A program made the position numbers and the translations under genes. From positions 1-64,000 of the forward strand of contig NZ_JBQCFP010000105.1 of the NCBI RefSeq assembly GCF_051958935.1: a stretch of 64,000 nucleotides of DNA, read 5' to 3'. Below, piece by piece: positions 54,167 through 63,656 of the stretch. The stretch's first letter is position 1. Every line of letters starts with the position of its first letter. Under the pieces are notes generated by a model that was given only the letters and a program-made list of their open reading frames with translations, was not told where the DNA came from and did not search any database. This DNA comes from Dokdonella_A sp051958935 (GTDB lineage Bacteria > Pseudomonadota > Gammaproteobacteria > Xanthomonadales > Rhodanobacteraceae).

Positions 54167-54454
54167 ATGAGTGACGCCGTACTCACGAACGCGCAGCTGA
54201 TCAAACTGCTGCTCGAGTTGTCCACCAACGATGGATTCCGCCAGCGCTACGCGGAGAAGCCGGCCGCCGCGCTCGTCGAGCTCGGAGTGCCGCATGAAGT
54301 CGTGGTCAACATCGACGCGGCCTGCCTGGCGCCGACGCGGCTTGCCGACAAGCAGGCGTTCGCCGAGGCACACCAGCAGATGGTTGACTCGAAGGTCGTC
54401 GAAGCGCACAGCATGATCATCCCGAACCGGCTGCGGTTCGACAGCACCAAGTAA
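54167..54454 (+). CDS. Putative ribosomally made precursor peptide, unit 2 (NHLP-like leader)
   Basis: A 95-residue peptide with a leader-like part LIKLLLELSTNDGFRQRYAE then KPAAALVELGVPHEV that matches peptide 1 in pattern. A middle Cys is in IDAACLAP. The C-terminus VVEAHSMIIPNRLRFDSTK is hydrophilic and unlike peptide 1. AGGGGA lies 7 bases before the ATG. It ends 8 bases before the convergent cyclase 2 stop. The conserved N-terminus with a different C-terminus is what leader/core organisation predicts; the modification itself is unproven. Confidence 0.75.
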   Translation: MSDAVLTNAQLIKLLLELSTNDGFRQRYAEKPAAALVELGVPHEVVVNIDAACLAPTRLADKQAFAEAHQQMVDSKVVEAHSMIIPNRLRFDSTK

Positions 54455-54462
54455 GCCAGCCT

Positions 54463-57054
54463 TCAACGTGCGGCGGAGAGTTTCGCCGCACGCTGCGCGA
54501 GTTCGGGGATCGCCGCCACGTCCTTCCATGCGTCGTGGAACGCGGCGAGTTCTACGTCGGCCTCGGCTTTCCTGCCGAGCGCGACGAGGAGTTCCGCACT
54601 CCGCAGCCTCGCTGCCGTGGCCTGGACGACGTTGTATGGCGACAGCACGCGCTCCGCGTTGTACTCCGCGTAGGCACGCCCGCGACGCCCGGCGAGGTAG
54701 CGCGCCTCCTTCAGCGCTGCCTCGCGGTCGCCCGCGCTCTCGTAAGCGTCGACGAGTGCTGCGTGCACGATGAGCAACTCGCTGCCGTCGACGGTTGCGC
54801 GCAGGATGGACACTGCTTCCTTCGCATTGCCCGATGCACGCTGCAGCTCCGCTCGCGCCACGGCGTGCATGTCGGCGAGGATCAGGCTCTGCCCGTCGAG
54901 CTCGGCTCCATTGCCGGCCGCTTCCAGCTGCTTGCGCGCTGCCGCGACATCGCCCCGGCGCGCGTCGGCATAGGCGCGAAACAGCGTACGGAATGGCGAT
55001 GCACCGGCCGTTGCCGCCGGGTGGTCATCCGCCACGGCCGGCGGCAATGCGAACCGCCCCGAGCCGAGTGCGGCGGCGACGGCGGCATCGGCATCGGCGG
55101 CGACGGCGGCATCCTTCTTCGTCGCGGCGGATATCAGCGCGCGCGCCGCCGACCACTGTCCCTGGTCGAGCTGGATGCACAGCCTGGCGAGGCTCAGTTC
55201 GCCGTTCGGAGGCACGGTGCGCTCGAGTTCGGCGAGCGTCTCATCTGCCTTGGCGTAATCGCGTTGCGCCGCGTACGCCGACGCCGCGAATTCGCCCGCG
55301 GACTTGAGTCCCGAGGCCTTCGCATCCGCGAAGGCGCGGAGCGCGTCCGCGTAGCGTTCCATGCCGAGGTAGAGCGCGCCTAGTACGTATAGGCTCGTCG
55401 CACGATACGGATTCTGCGGGATGACGCTCTTCTCGAGCGCGGCGATCGCTTCCTCGAAACGATTGCCGTCCTGCCACGCGAAGTAGCCGTAGATGCCCTC
55501 GTAGCGGCCGGGATAGAGCGTGTTGAGCATGCGCAACTTGTCGAGCGCCGCGCGCGGTTCGCTCATCGTCGCCTGCAAGGCTTCGGCGTAGAGCTTGTCC
55601 ATCGGCGAGAGGCGGTCGGCCTGTGCGAGGGCCGCGGCCATCTCGCTCTTGGCGATTTCGGCCTGGTTGACGTTCATCGCCACGCGCGCGAGGGCGATGT
55701 GCGCCAGCGCGAAACCCGGATCGACGACGAGCGCCTGGCGGTAGAGGGCCCTGGCTTCATCCATGCTGCCGGTGGCGTAGACGCGTTCGCCGATCGTGTA
55801 CGCCTTGAGCGCTTCGAGGCTCGATGTGGTCACGCTCTCGAGCGGCTGCGAATCCTTCGAGACCGCGGCCATCGCCTCGCCGAGACGCACGCGCAGCTTC
55901 TGGTTGACCGTGTCGAGCGATGCCAGCACGGATTCGGCGCCGATGCCGTCGGCCGACTCCGAATAGACGGTCGTCTGCGTGTTCGGATCGACGACCTCTG
56001 CGGTGACGCGGACCCTGCCGCCGATCTCGGCGATGGTCGGCAGGATCAGCGCGCGTGCGCCGTCCCTGAGCGCGACCTCCGCCCCGACCGCGCGGTCGAC
56101 GGCGGTCGCGGACGGGTCCTTCTGCATGAGGCGGATCGTCTCGCGCGTCTTGAGGCTGGACAGCACGTTGACGTAGCGGGATTGTTCGAGGCCGATTCGG
56201 AAAGCGGTCTCGATCGACTCGTCGAAGCGCGCGTCGCCCGTCAAATTCTTGAGATCGCCGACGACGACCCAGTCGCGCTGGGCGAACGCGATCGCCGATG
56301 CCGGGCGGAACAGATACCAGGCAGGTATCGCGAGCATCAGCAGCAACGCGGCGAGTTCGATGCCGAGCGTGGCCGGGCGGCGCCAGAACGGCACCTCGCG
56401 GTGCGCCTTGCCCGACCACGGGGGCGCCTTCAGCGGTGCGACGCCCTCGTCGCCGACCTCGAACACGGGAATCGGATCGGGCACGCCCTTGAAGCGGTAA
56501 CGCCCGTGCGTGCGCCAGCGGACCGTCTCGAGGCGTTCGCCGAGCTCGCCCTGCGCGCGGTGCGCGAGCGCGTGCGCGACGCCCGAGAGGAGGATCTGGT
56601 TCGGCAGCGCGAGCTGCATGAGGCGCGAGGTGATCGGCTTGACGAGGCCTTCCACTTCGATCGGCTTGGCGCCGCGCGCGATGTCCTCGGGGCTGTTGTC
56701 CCAGGCGACGACATCACCGAGATGGATGCCGACGCGCGCCGCAAGCGTGCTGCCTTCGGCTTCGTTGAGGTCGCGCAACGCGCGCTGGTAGTCGAGTGCG
56801 AACGCGACCGCCTGCACCGGTCGCTCGAACATGAGCAGGAACCCGTCGGTCTTGTCGATTTCGCGTCCGCCGTGCAGCGGCAGCAGCGCGCGCGCGAGAC
56901 GGTCGTGCTTGCGGAACAGGTCGGCGGCGCGCTGGTCGCCGAGGCGCTGGGTCAGGGCCGTCGAATCCACCAGGTCGCACAGCACGAGCGTACGCAGCAG
57001 CGGGATCGCTGCGGCGTGCGGGGTCGATGCTGACGGGTGGAGCAATGCGTTCAT
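54463..57054 (-). CDS. Class III cyclase-like/TPR membrane protein (putative peptide-modification-system cyclase), unit 2
   Basis: An 863-residue paralogue of the protein at 50165-52717. The cyclase homology domain has LRTLVLCDLVDSTALTQRLG, HGGREIDKTDGFLLMFERP and VKPITSRLMQLALP, again with Pro in place of the usual Asn. KGVPDPIPVFEVGDEGVAPL is shared with unit 1, followed by a TM segment (about residues 240-262), a TolB/FlgO-like segment (VVGDLKNLTGDARFDESIET) and a TPR-rich C-terminus. ATG at 57054 follows GGAAGG; ATG at 57138 would add 28 residues. It is 165 bases downstream of the cNMP-binding diguanylate cyclase on the same strand. Confidence 0.8.
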   Translation of the reverse strand: MNALLHPSASTPHAAAIPLLRTLVLCDLVDSTALTQRLGDQRAADLFRKHDRLARALLPLHGGREIDKTDGFLLMFERPVQAVAFALDYQRALRDLNEAEGSTLAARVGIHLGDVVAWDNSPEDIARGAKPIEVEGLVKPITSRLMQLALPNQILLSGVAHALAHRAQGELGERLETVRWRTHGRYRFKGVPDPIPVFEVGDEGVAPLKAPPWSGKAHREVPFWRRPATLGIELAALLLMLAIPAWYLFRPASAIAFAQRDWVVVGDLKNLTGDARFDESIETAFRIGLEQSRYVNVLSSLKTRETIRLMQKDPSATAVDRAVGAEVALRDGARALILPTIAEIGGRVRVTAEVVDPNTQTTVYSESADGIGAESVLASLDTVNQKLRVRLGEAMAAVSKDSQPLESVTTSSLEALKAYTIGERVYATGSMDEARALYRQALVVDPGFALAHIALARVAMNVNQAEIAKSEMAAALAQADRLSPMDKLYAEALQATMSEPRAALDKLRMLNTLYPGRYEGIYGYFAWQDGNRFEEAIAALEKSVIPQNPYRATSLYVLGALYLGMERYADALRAFADAKASGLKSAGEFAASAYAAQRDYAKADETLAELERTVPPNGELSLARLCIQLDQGQWSAARALISAATKKDAAVAADADAAVAAALGSGRFALPPAVADDHPAATAGASPFRTLFRAYADARRGDVAAARKQLEAAGNGAELDGQSLILADMHAVARAELQRASGNAKEAVSILRATVDGSELLIVHAALVDAYESAGDREAALKEARYLAGRRGRAYAEYNAERVLSPYNVVQATAARLRSAELLVALGRKAEADVELAAFHDAWKDVAAIPELAQRAAKLSAAR

Positions 57055-57219
57055 GCCTGGCTGCCTTCCAGCGCGCTGCGCGAGCCGCGCGTCCTGATCC
57101 GGTGCGGCGGGGCATGCGACGCCACCGGATTGGTGCATCGGCGATGCGGGCCCGAGGCCGGCATTCGCCGCATGTGCGCGCTGGTCCGCTCTCGCTCCCG
57201 CGCGCAGGGAGTCTTCGTG

Positions 57220-58275
57220 TCAGACGACGCAGCGCACGCTGCCGGGCGTCGCCACATGGTATCCGTCGCCGCCGCGACCTTTCGCCTCGTACAATGCGGC
57301 GTCCGCATCGCTGTACCAGACCGCCCAGTCGGCATGCTCGCCGCACAGGCTGCCGCCGATGCTCACCGTCACCGAAAGACCTTCCTTGCAACCGGGGAAG
57401 CGCAACGCACGCACCGCGCCGATCACCTGGGTCGCGCGCGCGCAGAGTTCTTCTTCGCCGGTGACCTGCATGAGCAGCGCGAATTCGTCGCCACCGAGGC
57501 GGCACGGCACGTCGACTGACGAGGCCGCGTTCTGCACTTCCTCGGCGATCGCGCGCAGCACCTGGTCGCCGACGAGGTGGCCGCAGCGGTCGTTGATCTG
57601 CTTGAAGCGGTCGAGGTCGACGAGCAGCAGTGCGAGCACGGTGCCGGGCAGGCGATGCTCGCCGAGCCGCTCCAGGAACATGTAGAGGCCGCGCCGGTTG
57701 CACAGGCCCGACAGCTCGTCGGTCTGCACCAGGCGTTGCGCCGTGGACAGCTGGGTGCGCGTCTGGCGCAGCGAATCCAGCGTGACCATGAGGTCTTCGT
57801 TGCGACGCTTGAGGCTCTGGATGAGCTGCTGTTCGCTCGCGACGAGGTAGGAGAACGAGCGGCGCATGAACTGCGCGAGCAGGCGCGGTTCGGTCGCGAT
57901 GAGGTGTTCGAAGGTTTCCTGGTCGACGATGCGCAGGGTCGCCTCGCCGAACGCGACCGCATTGGCGACGCGCGTGTGGCTGCCGATGAACAGCACGAGT
58001 TCGCCGAAGAATTCGCGCGCGCCGATGATCTTGTCGGGCAGGCCGTCGCCGAACTCGAGCTGCACCTGGCCGGCTTCGACGATGAACATGCTGCGGCCGA
58101 GTTCGCCGCGGCGAAAGATCACCTCGCCCTGGCTCACCTGGCGCGCGACGCCGACGCGGGCGAACAGCGCGAACTCGTCCTCCGACAGCTGGCGGGGCAA
58201 CAGGGACGGGCGCAGCGGGGTCGCGGTGAGCGCGTGCGCGAGTTCGCTGGTCGACTCTGCCTTGTCGCTGGACAC
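57220..58275 (-). CDS. Cyclic-nucleotide-binding domain / GGDEF diguanylate cyclase
   Basis: A 351-residue cytoplasmic protein. Residues 25-140 form a CRP-type cNMP-binding beta-roll (LFARVGVARQVSQGEVIFRR, MFIVEAGQVQLEFGDG, FFGELVLFIGSHTRVANAVA). A coiled coil follows at about 160-190, then a GGDEF domain with DELSGLCNRRGLYMFLERLG and catalytic RLGGDEFALL. The RxxD inhibitory site is absent (SSVD instead). It would make c-di-GMP under control of a bound nucleotide. GTG at 58275 is chosen because GGGGAGG lies about 5 bases before it; ATG at 58311 is an alternative. Being next to two cyclase-like genes suggests a signalling link. Confidence 0.88.
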   Translation of the reverse strand: MSSDKAESTSELAHALTATPLRPSLLPRQLSEDEFALFARVGVARQVSQGEVIFRRGELGRSMFIVEAGQVQLEFGDGLPDKIIGAREFFGELVLFIGSHTRVANAVAFGEATLRIVDQETFEHLIATEPRLLAQFMRRSFSYLVASEQQLIQSLKRRNEDLMVTLDSLRQTRTQLSTAQRLVQTDELSGLCNRRGLYMFLERLGEHRLPGTVLALLLVDLDRFKQINDRCGHLVGDQVLRAIAEEVQNAASSVDVPCRLGGDEFALLMQVTGEEELCARATQVIGAVRALRFPGCKEGLSVTVSIGGSLCGEHADWAVWYSDADAALYEAKGRGGDGYHVATPGSVRCVV

Positions 58276-58694
58276 TCGAACCTCCCCTCGGGGCCCGAAG
58301 AAGGGGAGCATGTTAGCGCATGTGGCCGGCGAGCTGGCAGGGAGTGACAAGGAGTGTCGTAAGAAAACAGCCATTCCGGTTGTGAGCGAACCGCCCTTCG
58401 CGCGTGCGAACGCTGGTGCCGGTTTTGCGCGAGCGCGCCGCAAGTGACGCAGCGGCGCGGGGTGTGTGTCCGGGACACCCGCGGGAGGTGCACCTACCTG
58501 GCCGCCGGTAGGCCCGGTTCTTGCTTGGGTTCACCTGCCAGCCCTTGGCTCCCGGCCGCCCTCGCGGCACCCAGGGGCACCGGCCGGCATCGGAACGACT
58601 CGACCCGGGGCACTCCCCAGCTGCCCGGGTCCCCTCTCTCCCGGTCGTTCCGATGCCGGTCGCGGCACCTTCCGGTCCTCTCTCCCGGAAACAC
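58276..58694. other. Intergenic region between the diguanylate cyclase and aceA
   Basis: About 420 bases without a supported gene; short open frames here have no ribosome site or codon pattern. It carries a large nested inverted repeat at 58584-58659 (listed separately) and a purine-poor stretch around 58631-58690. Promoter signals for the minus-strand diguanylate cyclase must lie at its left end, but I could not define them. Confidence 0.5.
58584..58659. repeat. Nested perfect inverted repeat (possible structured RNA)
   Basis: A perfect 16-bp outer stem pairs CCGGCATCGGAACGAC (58584-58599) with GTCGTTCCGATGCCGG (58644-58659). Inside it an 8-bp stem pairs GACCCGGG (58602-58609) with CCCGGGTC (58624-58631). 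It could be an attenuator, a small RNA or a BIME-like unit. It is not attached to either gene end. Confidence 0.6.
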
Positions 58695-58726
58695 GAAGGC
58701 CGCCGTTCTCCCCAATGGCGGCCTTC
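58695..58726 (-). terminator. aceA terminator
   Basis: A 10-bp hairpin GAAGGCCGCC / GGCGGCCTTC with a 12-base loop begins 17 bases after the aceA stop. On the minus strand it is followed by GTGTTTCC, a short T-rich run. Confidence 0.75.
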
Positions 58727-58743
58727 GCGTGCCTGCGCGCCGG

Positions 58744-60045
<1,302 letters not shown>

Positions 60046-60116
60046 GGCATACCTCGGTGTCGGTGGAGCGGACTCGTGGTGGGATGCGGCGCGTTCGGCC
60101 GCGCTTGGAATGTCGA

Positions 60117-61736
60117 TCAGGCGTGGTCGCAGAGGCTGTCGTACGCCTCGAGGGTGAGGAAATCGGCGAGCGCGTCGGCGTGCGTGAGTCGCGCGAGCAG
60201 CTCGGCGGCGGCGCCGATGCGCGACTGGCCCGGCATCGCGGTCGCAGCGAGGCGGTCGCGCGTAGCCGCGAGCACGGCGTCGAAGGTGGCGAAGTCGATG
60301 GGCGCGCCGTCGTCGAAGGCGAGCGCGGATGCGGTGCCGCCGTCGGCGCGGTGCAGCCATTGCCACAGTTGCGCGCGCGATATTTCCGCGGTCGCGGCGT
60401 CTTCCATGAGATGGTGGATCGGCACGCAGCCCTGGCCGTCCATCCATGCCGCGAGATAGCGCAGGCAGACCTCGACGTTGGCGTCGAAACCCGCGCGCGT
60501 GATCGAGCCGGTGCTCGGCGCGAGCAGGGTGTCGCGGTCGGCCACGACATCCGTGCGCGCGACGTGCAACTGGTTCGGCGTCGGCATGTGCAGGTCGAAC
60601 ACCTCGCGTGCGACCGCGACGAGGGCGGGGTGCGCGACCCAGGTGCCGTCGTGCCCCGCCGTCACTTCGCGCAGCTTGTCGGCGCGCACTTTCGCGAGCG
60701 CGGCGTCGTTGGCCGCGGCATCGTGGTTGATCGGGATCTGCGAGGCCATGCCACCCATCGCGAACGCGCCGCGACGATGGCAGGTGCGGATCAGGAGTTC
60801 AGAGTAGTGGCGCAGGAACGGCACGCCCATGACCACCTGGCCGCGCTCCGGCAGCACGCGGTCGCGGTGCGCCCGCAGCGTCTTGAGATAGGAAAAGATG
60901 TAGTCCCAGCGGCCGCAGTTGAGGCCGACGATGCGCGTGCGCAGTGCATGCAGGATCTCGTCCATCTCGAAAACCGCGGGCAGCGTCTCGATGAGGACGG
61001 TGGCCTTCATCGCGCCCTGCGGCAGGCCGAGCGCGGCTTCCGCGTGATCCATGACGTCGTTCCACAACGCCGCCTCGCGATGGCTTTCAATCTTCGGCAG
61101 GTAGAAATACGGACCGCGGTCGCGCGCGTGCAGTGCGAGCGCGTTGTGGTAGGCGAACAGGCCGAAGTCGAACAGCGCGCCGGCGATCGCTTCGCCACGG
61201 ATCTCGACATGGCGCTCGGGCAGGTGCCAGCCGCGCGGCCGTACGACGAGCACGGCCGGGTCGGGACCGACCGCGTAGGCGCGGCCATCGGGCGCGCGGT
61301 ACTCGATCGTGCCAGCGACCGCATCGCGCAGGTTGATCTGGCCGTCGACGAGATTGGTGAAGGTCGGCGCGGTCGAATCTTCGAAGTCGGCCATGAACAC
61401 CTTCGCGCCAGAGTTGAGCGCGTTGATGATCATCTTGCGATCGACCGGCCCGGTGATCTCGACGCGCCGGTCCTGCAGCGCCGCAGGGATCGGCGCCACG
61501 CGCCAATCGGCCTCGCGGATCGCGCGGGTTTCCGCGAGGAAGTCCGGCCGTTCGCCCGCATCGAAACGCAGCTGCCGCTCGCGCCGCCCCTCGAGCAACG
61601 CGCGGCGACGTGCATCGAACCGCTCGTGCAGGTCGACGATGAAGGCGAGCGCGCCAGCGTCGAGCACCCCCGCCTGCCGCGTGTCGAGGCTGTGGCGGAT
61701 GCGGGCCTGGGGCAGGTTTTCGACGGTGGCACTCAT
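60117..61736 (-). CDS. aceB: Malate synthase A
   Basis: A 539-residue enzyme that joins glyoxylate and acetyl-CoA to malate. Seen are VFMADFEDSTAPTFTNLVDG, PRGWHLPERHV, PYFYLPKIESHREA, LIETLPAVFEMDEIL, LNCGRWDYIFSYLK and AFAMGGMASQIPI, the malate synthase A signature order. It is the first gene of aceBA, divergent from a LysR-type regulator across a palindrome-rich 120-base region. Confidence 0.97.
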   Translation of the reverse strand: MSATVENLPQARIRHSLDTRQAGVLDAGALAFIVDLHERFDARRRALLEGRRERQLRFDAGERPDFLAETRAIREADWRVAPIPAALQDRRVEITGPVDRKMIINALNSGAKVFMADFEDSTAPTFTNLVDGQINLRDAVAGTIEYRAPDGRAYAVGPDPAVLVVRPRGWHLPERHVEIRGEAIAGALFDFGLFAYHNALALHARDRGPYFYLPKIESHREAALWNDVMDHAEAALGLPQGAMKATVLIETLPAVFEMDEILHALRTRIVGLNCGRWDYIFSYLKTLRAHRDRVLPERGQVVMGVPFLRHYSELLIRTCHRRGAFAMGGMASQIPINHDAAANDAALAKVRADKLREVTAGHDGTWVAHPALVAVAREVFDLHMPTPNQLHVARTDVVADRDTLLAPSTGSITRAGFDANVEVCLRYLAAWMDGQGCVPIHHLMEDAATAEISRAQLWQWLHRADGGTASALAFDDGAPIDFATFDAVLAATRDRLAATAMPGQSRIGAAAELLARLTHADALADFLTLEAYDSLCDHA

Positions 61737-61781
61737 GGGCGGATCTCGTGGTGCGAGGCGATCAGCCTAGGCATTCGTGCG

Positions 61782-61848
61782 TTGCTTTGACAAAGCAAAC
61801 GTTTCAATGCGATACATTGACTTTGTCAAACATCGAACAAGTGTTTGA
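61782..61848. promoter_or_regulatory. aceB/LysR divergent operator region
   Basis: Several dyads lie together. A 17-bp palindrome TTGCTTTGACAAAGCAA is at 61782-61798. A split repeat TTTGACAAAG (61786-61795) / CTTTGTCAAA (61821-61830) overlaps it. CAATG-CGATA-CATTG is at 61805-61819, and TCAAACA/TGTTTGA at 61826-61848. LysR-type regulators bind such dyads between divergent genes, so this is the likely control site for aceBA and autoregulation. Confidence 0.72.
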
Positions 61849-61856
61849 ATCGACGC

Positions 61857-62906
61857 ATGAAGCAGGATGAACGAAAGGCGGGGGACGCATCCCGCAGGGC
61901 GCGCATGGCGGATCGCCGCGCCGGTTCGCGCGCGAAGCCGGCGGCAAGCGCCGTCCCGGCGCCGCGCTTCTACTACAAAGGCAGCCGGCTCAAACAGTTG
62001 CGCGCGTTCTGCATGATCGTGAAGCTCGGTACGCTGTCGCGCGCGGCGGAGGCTTTGTTCCTGTCGCAGCCCTCGGTTAGCCTGCAGCTGCGCGCGCTTG
62101 AGCAGGAACTCGGGTCCACCCTGATCGAGCGCCGCCGCCGCCGCGTGGCGCCGACGCGCGAGGGCCAGGCGCTGTACGACCTCGCCTTGCCGCTGATCGA
62201 AGGGCTCGACCAGCTCGACCAGCGGTTCCGCGCGCTGCGTTCGGGCCTCGCCGGCGGCGAGCTGCACATTGCCGCAGGCACTTCGACGATCCAGTACCTG
62301 CTACCGGGCTTCGTCGCTGCGTTCCGCGAGCAGCACCCCGGCGTGAAGCTGCAGCTGCACAACGTGACCGGCAAGGACGGGCTCGCGCTGCTGCGCTCGG
62401 ATCAGGTCGACTTCGCCATCGGTTCGATGCTGGACGTGCCGAACGACCTCAGCTACGAGCCGGTGCAGTCGTACGACCCGATGCTCATCGCCCCGCCCGA
62501 TCATCCGCTCGCGAAGCTCGGGGATCTGCGCCTCGAGGACCTGTCGCCGTACGGCCTGATCCTGCCGCCGCAGCGCCTCACGACCTATCGCCTCGTCGAC
62601 CTGATCTTCCAGCAGCGCAAGGTGCCGTTTCGCGTCGCGATCGAAGTCGGCGGCTGGGAAGTGATCAAGCAGTACGTCGCACTCGGCCTCGGCATCTCGA
62701 TCGTGACCGGCATCTGCATCGGCGAGGAAGACCATGCACGCCTGGCGGTGCGCAACATGAGCGCGTACTTCCCCCAGCGCAGCTACGGTGTCGTCGTGCG
62801 CAAGGGCAAGTACCTCAGCAGCGAGGCGCGCGCATTCGTCGATCTCGTGCGCCCGGGCCTGTTCACGCGGCGGGACTATTGGGAAGCGGGCCACTCCGAA
62901 CGGTAG
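61857..62906 (+). CDS. LysR-type transcriptional regulator of the glyoxylate shunt (probable)
   Basis: A 349-residue regulator. After a basic 40-residue N-terminus comes the LysR helix-turn-helix LKQLRAFCMIVKLGTLSRAA then EALFLSQPSVSLQLRALEQE. The periplasmic-binding-protein-like effector domain has GELHIAAGTSTIQYLLPGF and LGLGISIVTGICIGEED. The branch resembles CysB/Cbl. The start is unsure: ATG at 61857 has no clear ribosome site, and ATG at 61905 follows AGGG. Divergence from aceB and the operator dyads suggest it controls aceBA. The effector is unknown. Confidence 0.87.
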   Translation: MKQDERKAGDASRRARMADRRAGSRAKPAASAVPAPRFYYKGSRLKQLRAFCMIVKLGTLSRAAEALFLSQPSVSLQLRALEQELGSTLIERRRRRVAPTREGQALYDLALPLIEGLDQLDQRFRALRSGLAGGELHIAAGTSTIQYLLPGFVAAFREQHPGVKLQLHNVTGKDGLALLRSDQVDFAIGSMLDVPNDLSYEPVQSYDPMLIAPPDHPLAKLGDLRLEDLSPYGLILPPQRLTTYRLVDLIFQQRKVPFRVAIEVGGWEVIKQYVALGLGISIVTGICIGEEDHARLAVRNMSAYFPQRSYGVVVRKGKYLSSEARAFVDLVRPGLFTRRDYWEAGHSER

Positions 62907-62921
62907 GCGCGAGGCCGCGGA

Positions 62922-63542
62922 TCATTCCACGGTCGGCTGCGGGAGCGGCGTCGGCACGTCACGGCGGCGCAAGCGCCGCAACATCCGCGCGGCGAAGCGG
63001 AACAGTTTCGGCAACAGCCAGGCGATCAGCGCGAGGAAGAGCGCGAGCGCAACGAGGAATCCGATCGGATGCGCGATCGCGAGCCAGAGTCCGCCGAGGA
63101 CGAGGCCGTCCTCGCTCGCGCTCGCGGTCCAGTTGCTGAACGGTTCCGGCGACGTGTTGATCGCAGCGCGCCCACTGCTTTTCGCGAGATGGGTGCCGCT
63201 CGTGATGAGTCCGCCGACGAGCGCGGCCGCCACCTGCGCGGCCGGGGTCGCGTCGCCCATCGCGCCCCAGGCGAGGAACGCACCCGCCGGGATGCGGATG
63301 AAGGTGTGCAGCGCGTCCCAGAACGAATCGAACGCGGGGATCTTGTCGGCGAGGAATTCCCCGACCGTCATGATGCCGGCGGCGGCGAGCACCCAGGTGT
63401 GTTGCAGCACGAGCAGGGGTTCGGGCAGCTGCAGGTAGCCGTATCGACCGAGCAGGCCGACGACGAGGATCGTGACGTAGAGGCGGATGCCGCTGGCCCA
63501 AGCGAGTCCTCCGGCGAGCGCGAGCTGCGAAAGCGCGTCCAT
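62922..63542 (-). CDS. DUF4126-type membrane protein
   Basis: A 206-residue membrane protein with about five hydrophobic segments. The N-terminus LALAGGLAWASGIRLYVTIL and the following VGEFLADKIPAFDSFWDALH are the pattern of DUF4126 proteins. An Arg-rich stretch and PTPLPQPTVE end it. The family has no known function. It is convergent with the LysR gene (15 bases) and divergent from the last gene. Confidence 0.78.
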   Translation of the reverse strand: MDALSQLALAGGLAWASGIRLYVTILVVGLLGRYGYLQLPEPLLVLQHTWVLAAAGIMTVGEFLADKIPAFDSFWDALHTFIRIPAGAFLAWGAMGDATPAAQVAAALVGGLITSGTHLAKSSGRAAINTSPEPFSNWTASASEDGLVLGGLWLAIAHPIGFLVALALFLALIAWLLPKLFRFAARMLRRLRRRDVPTPLPQPTVE

Positions 63543-63656
63543 CAGGCGTCCTTTCGCCCCGCGACCGGCCCGGATCGCCCGACCAGCGGCCGCCCGCGCG
63601 CAACTTCGTTTCTGCTAGCGTGGCGGCCCTGCCCACGCTGCCGTTCCAGGTGCTCC

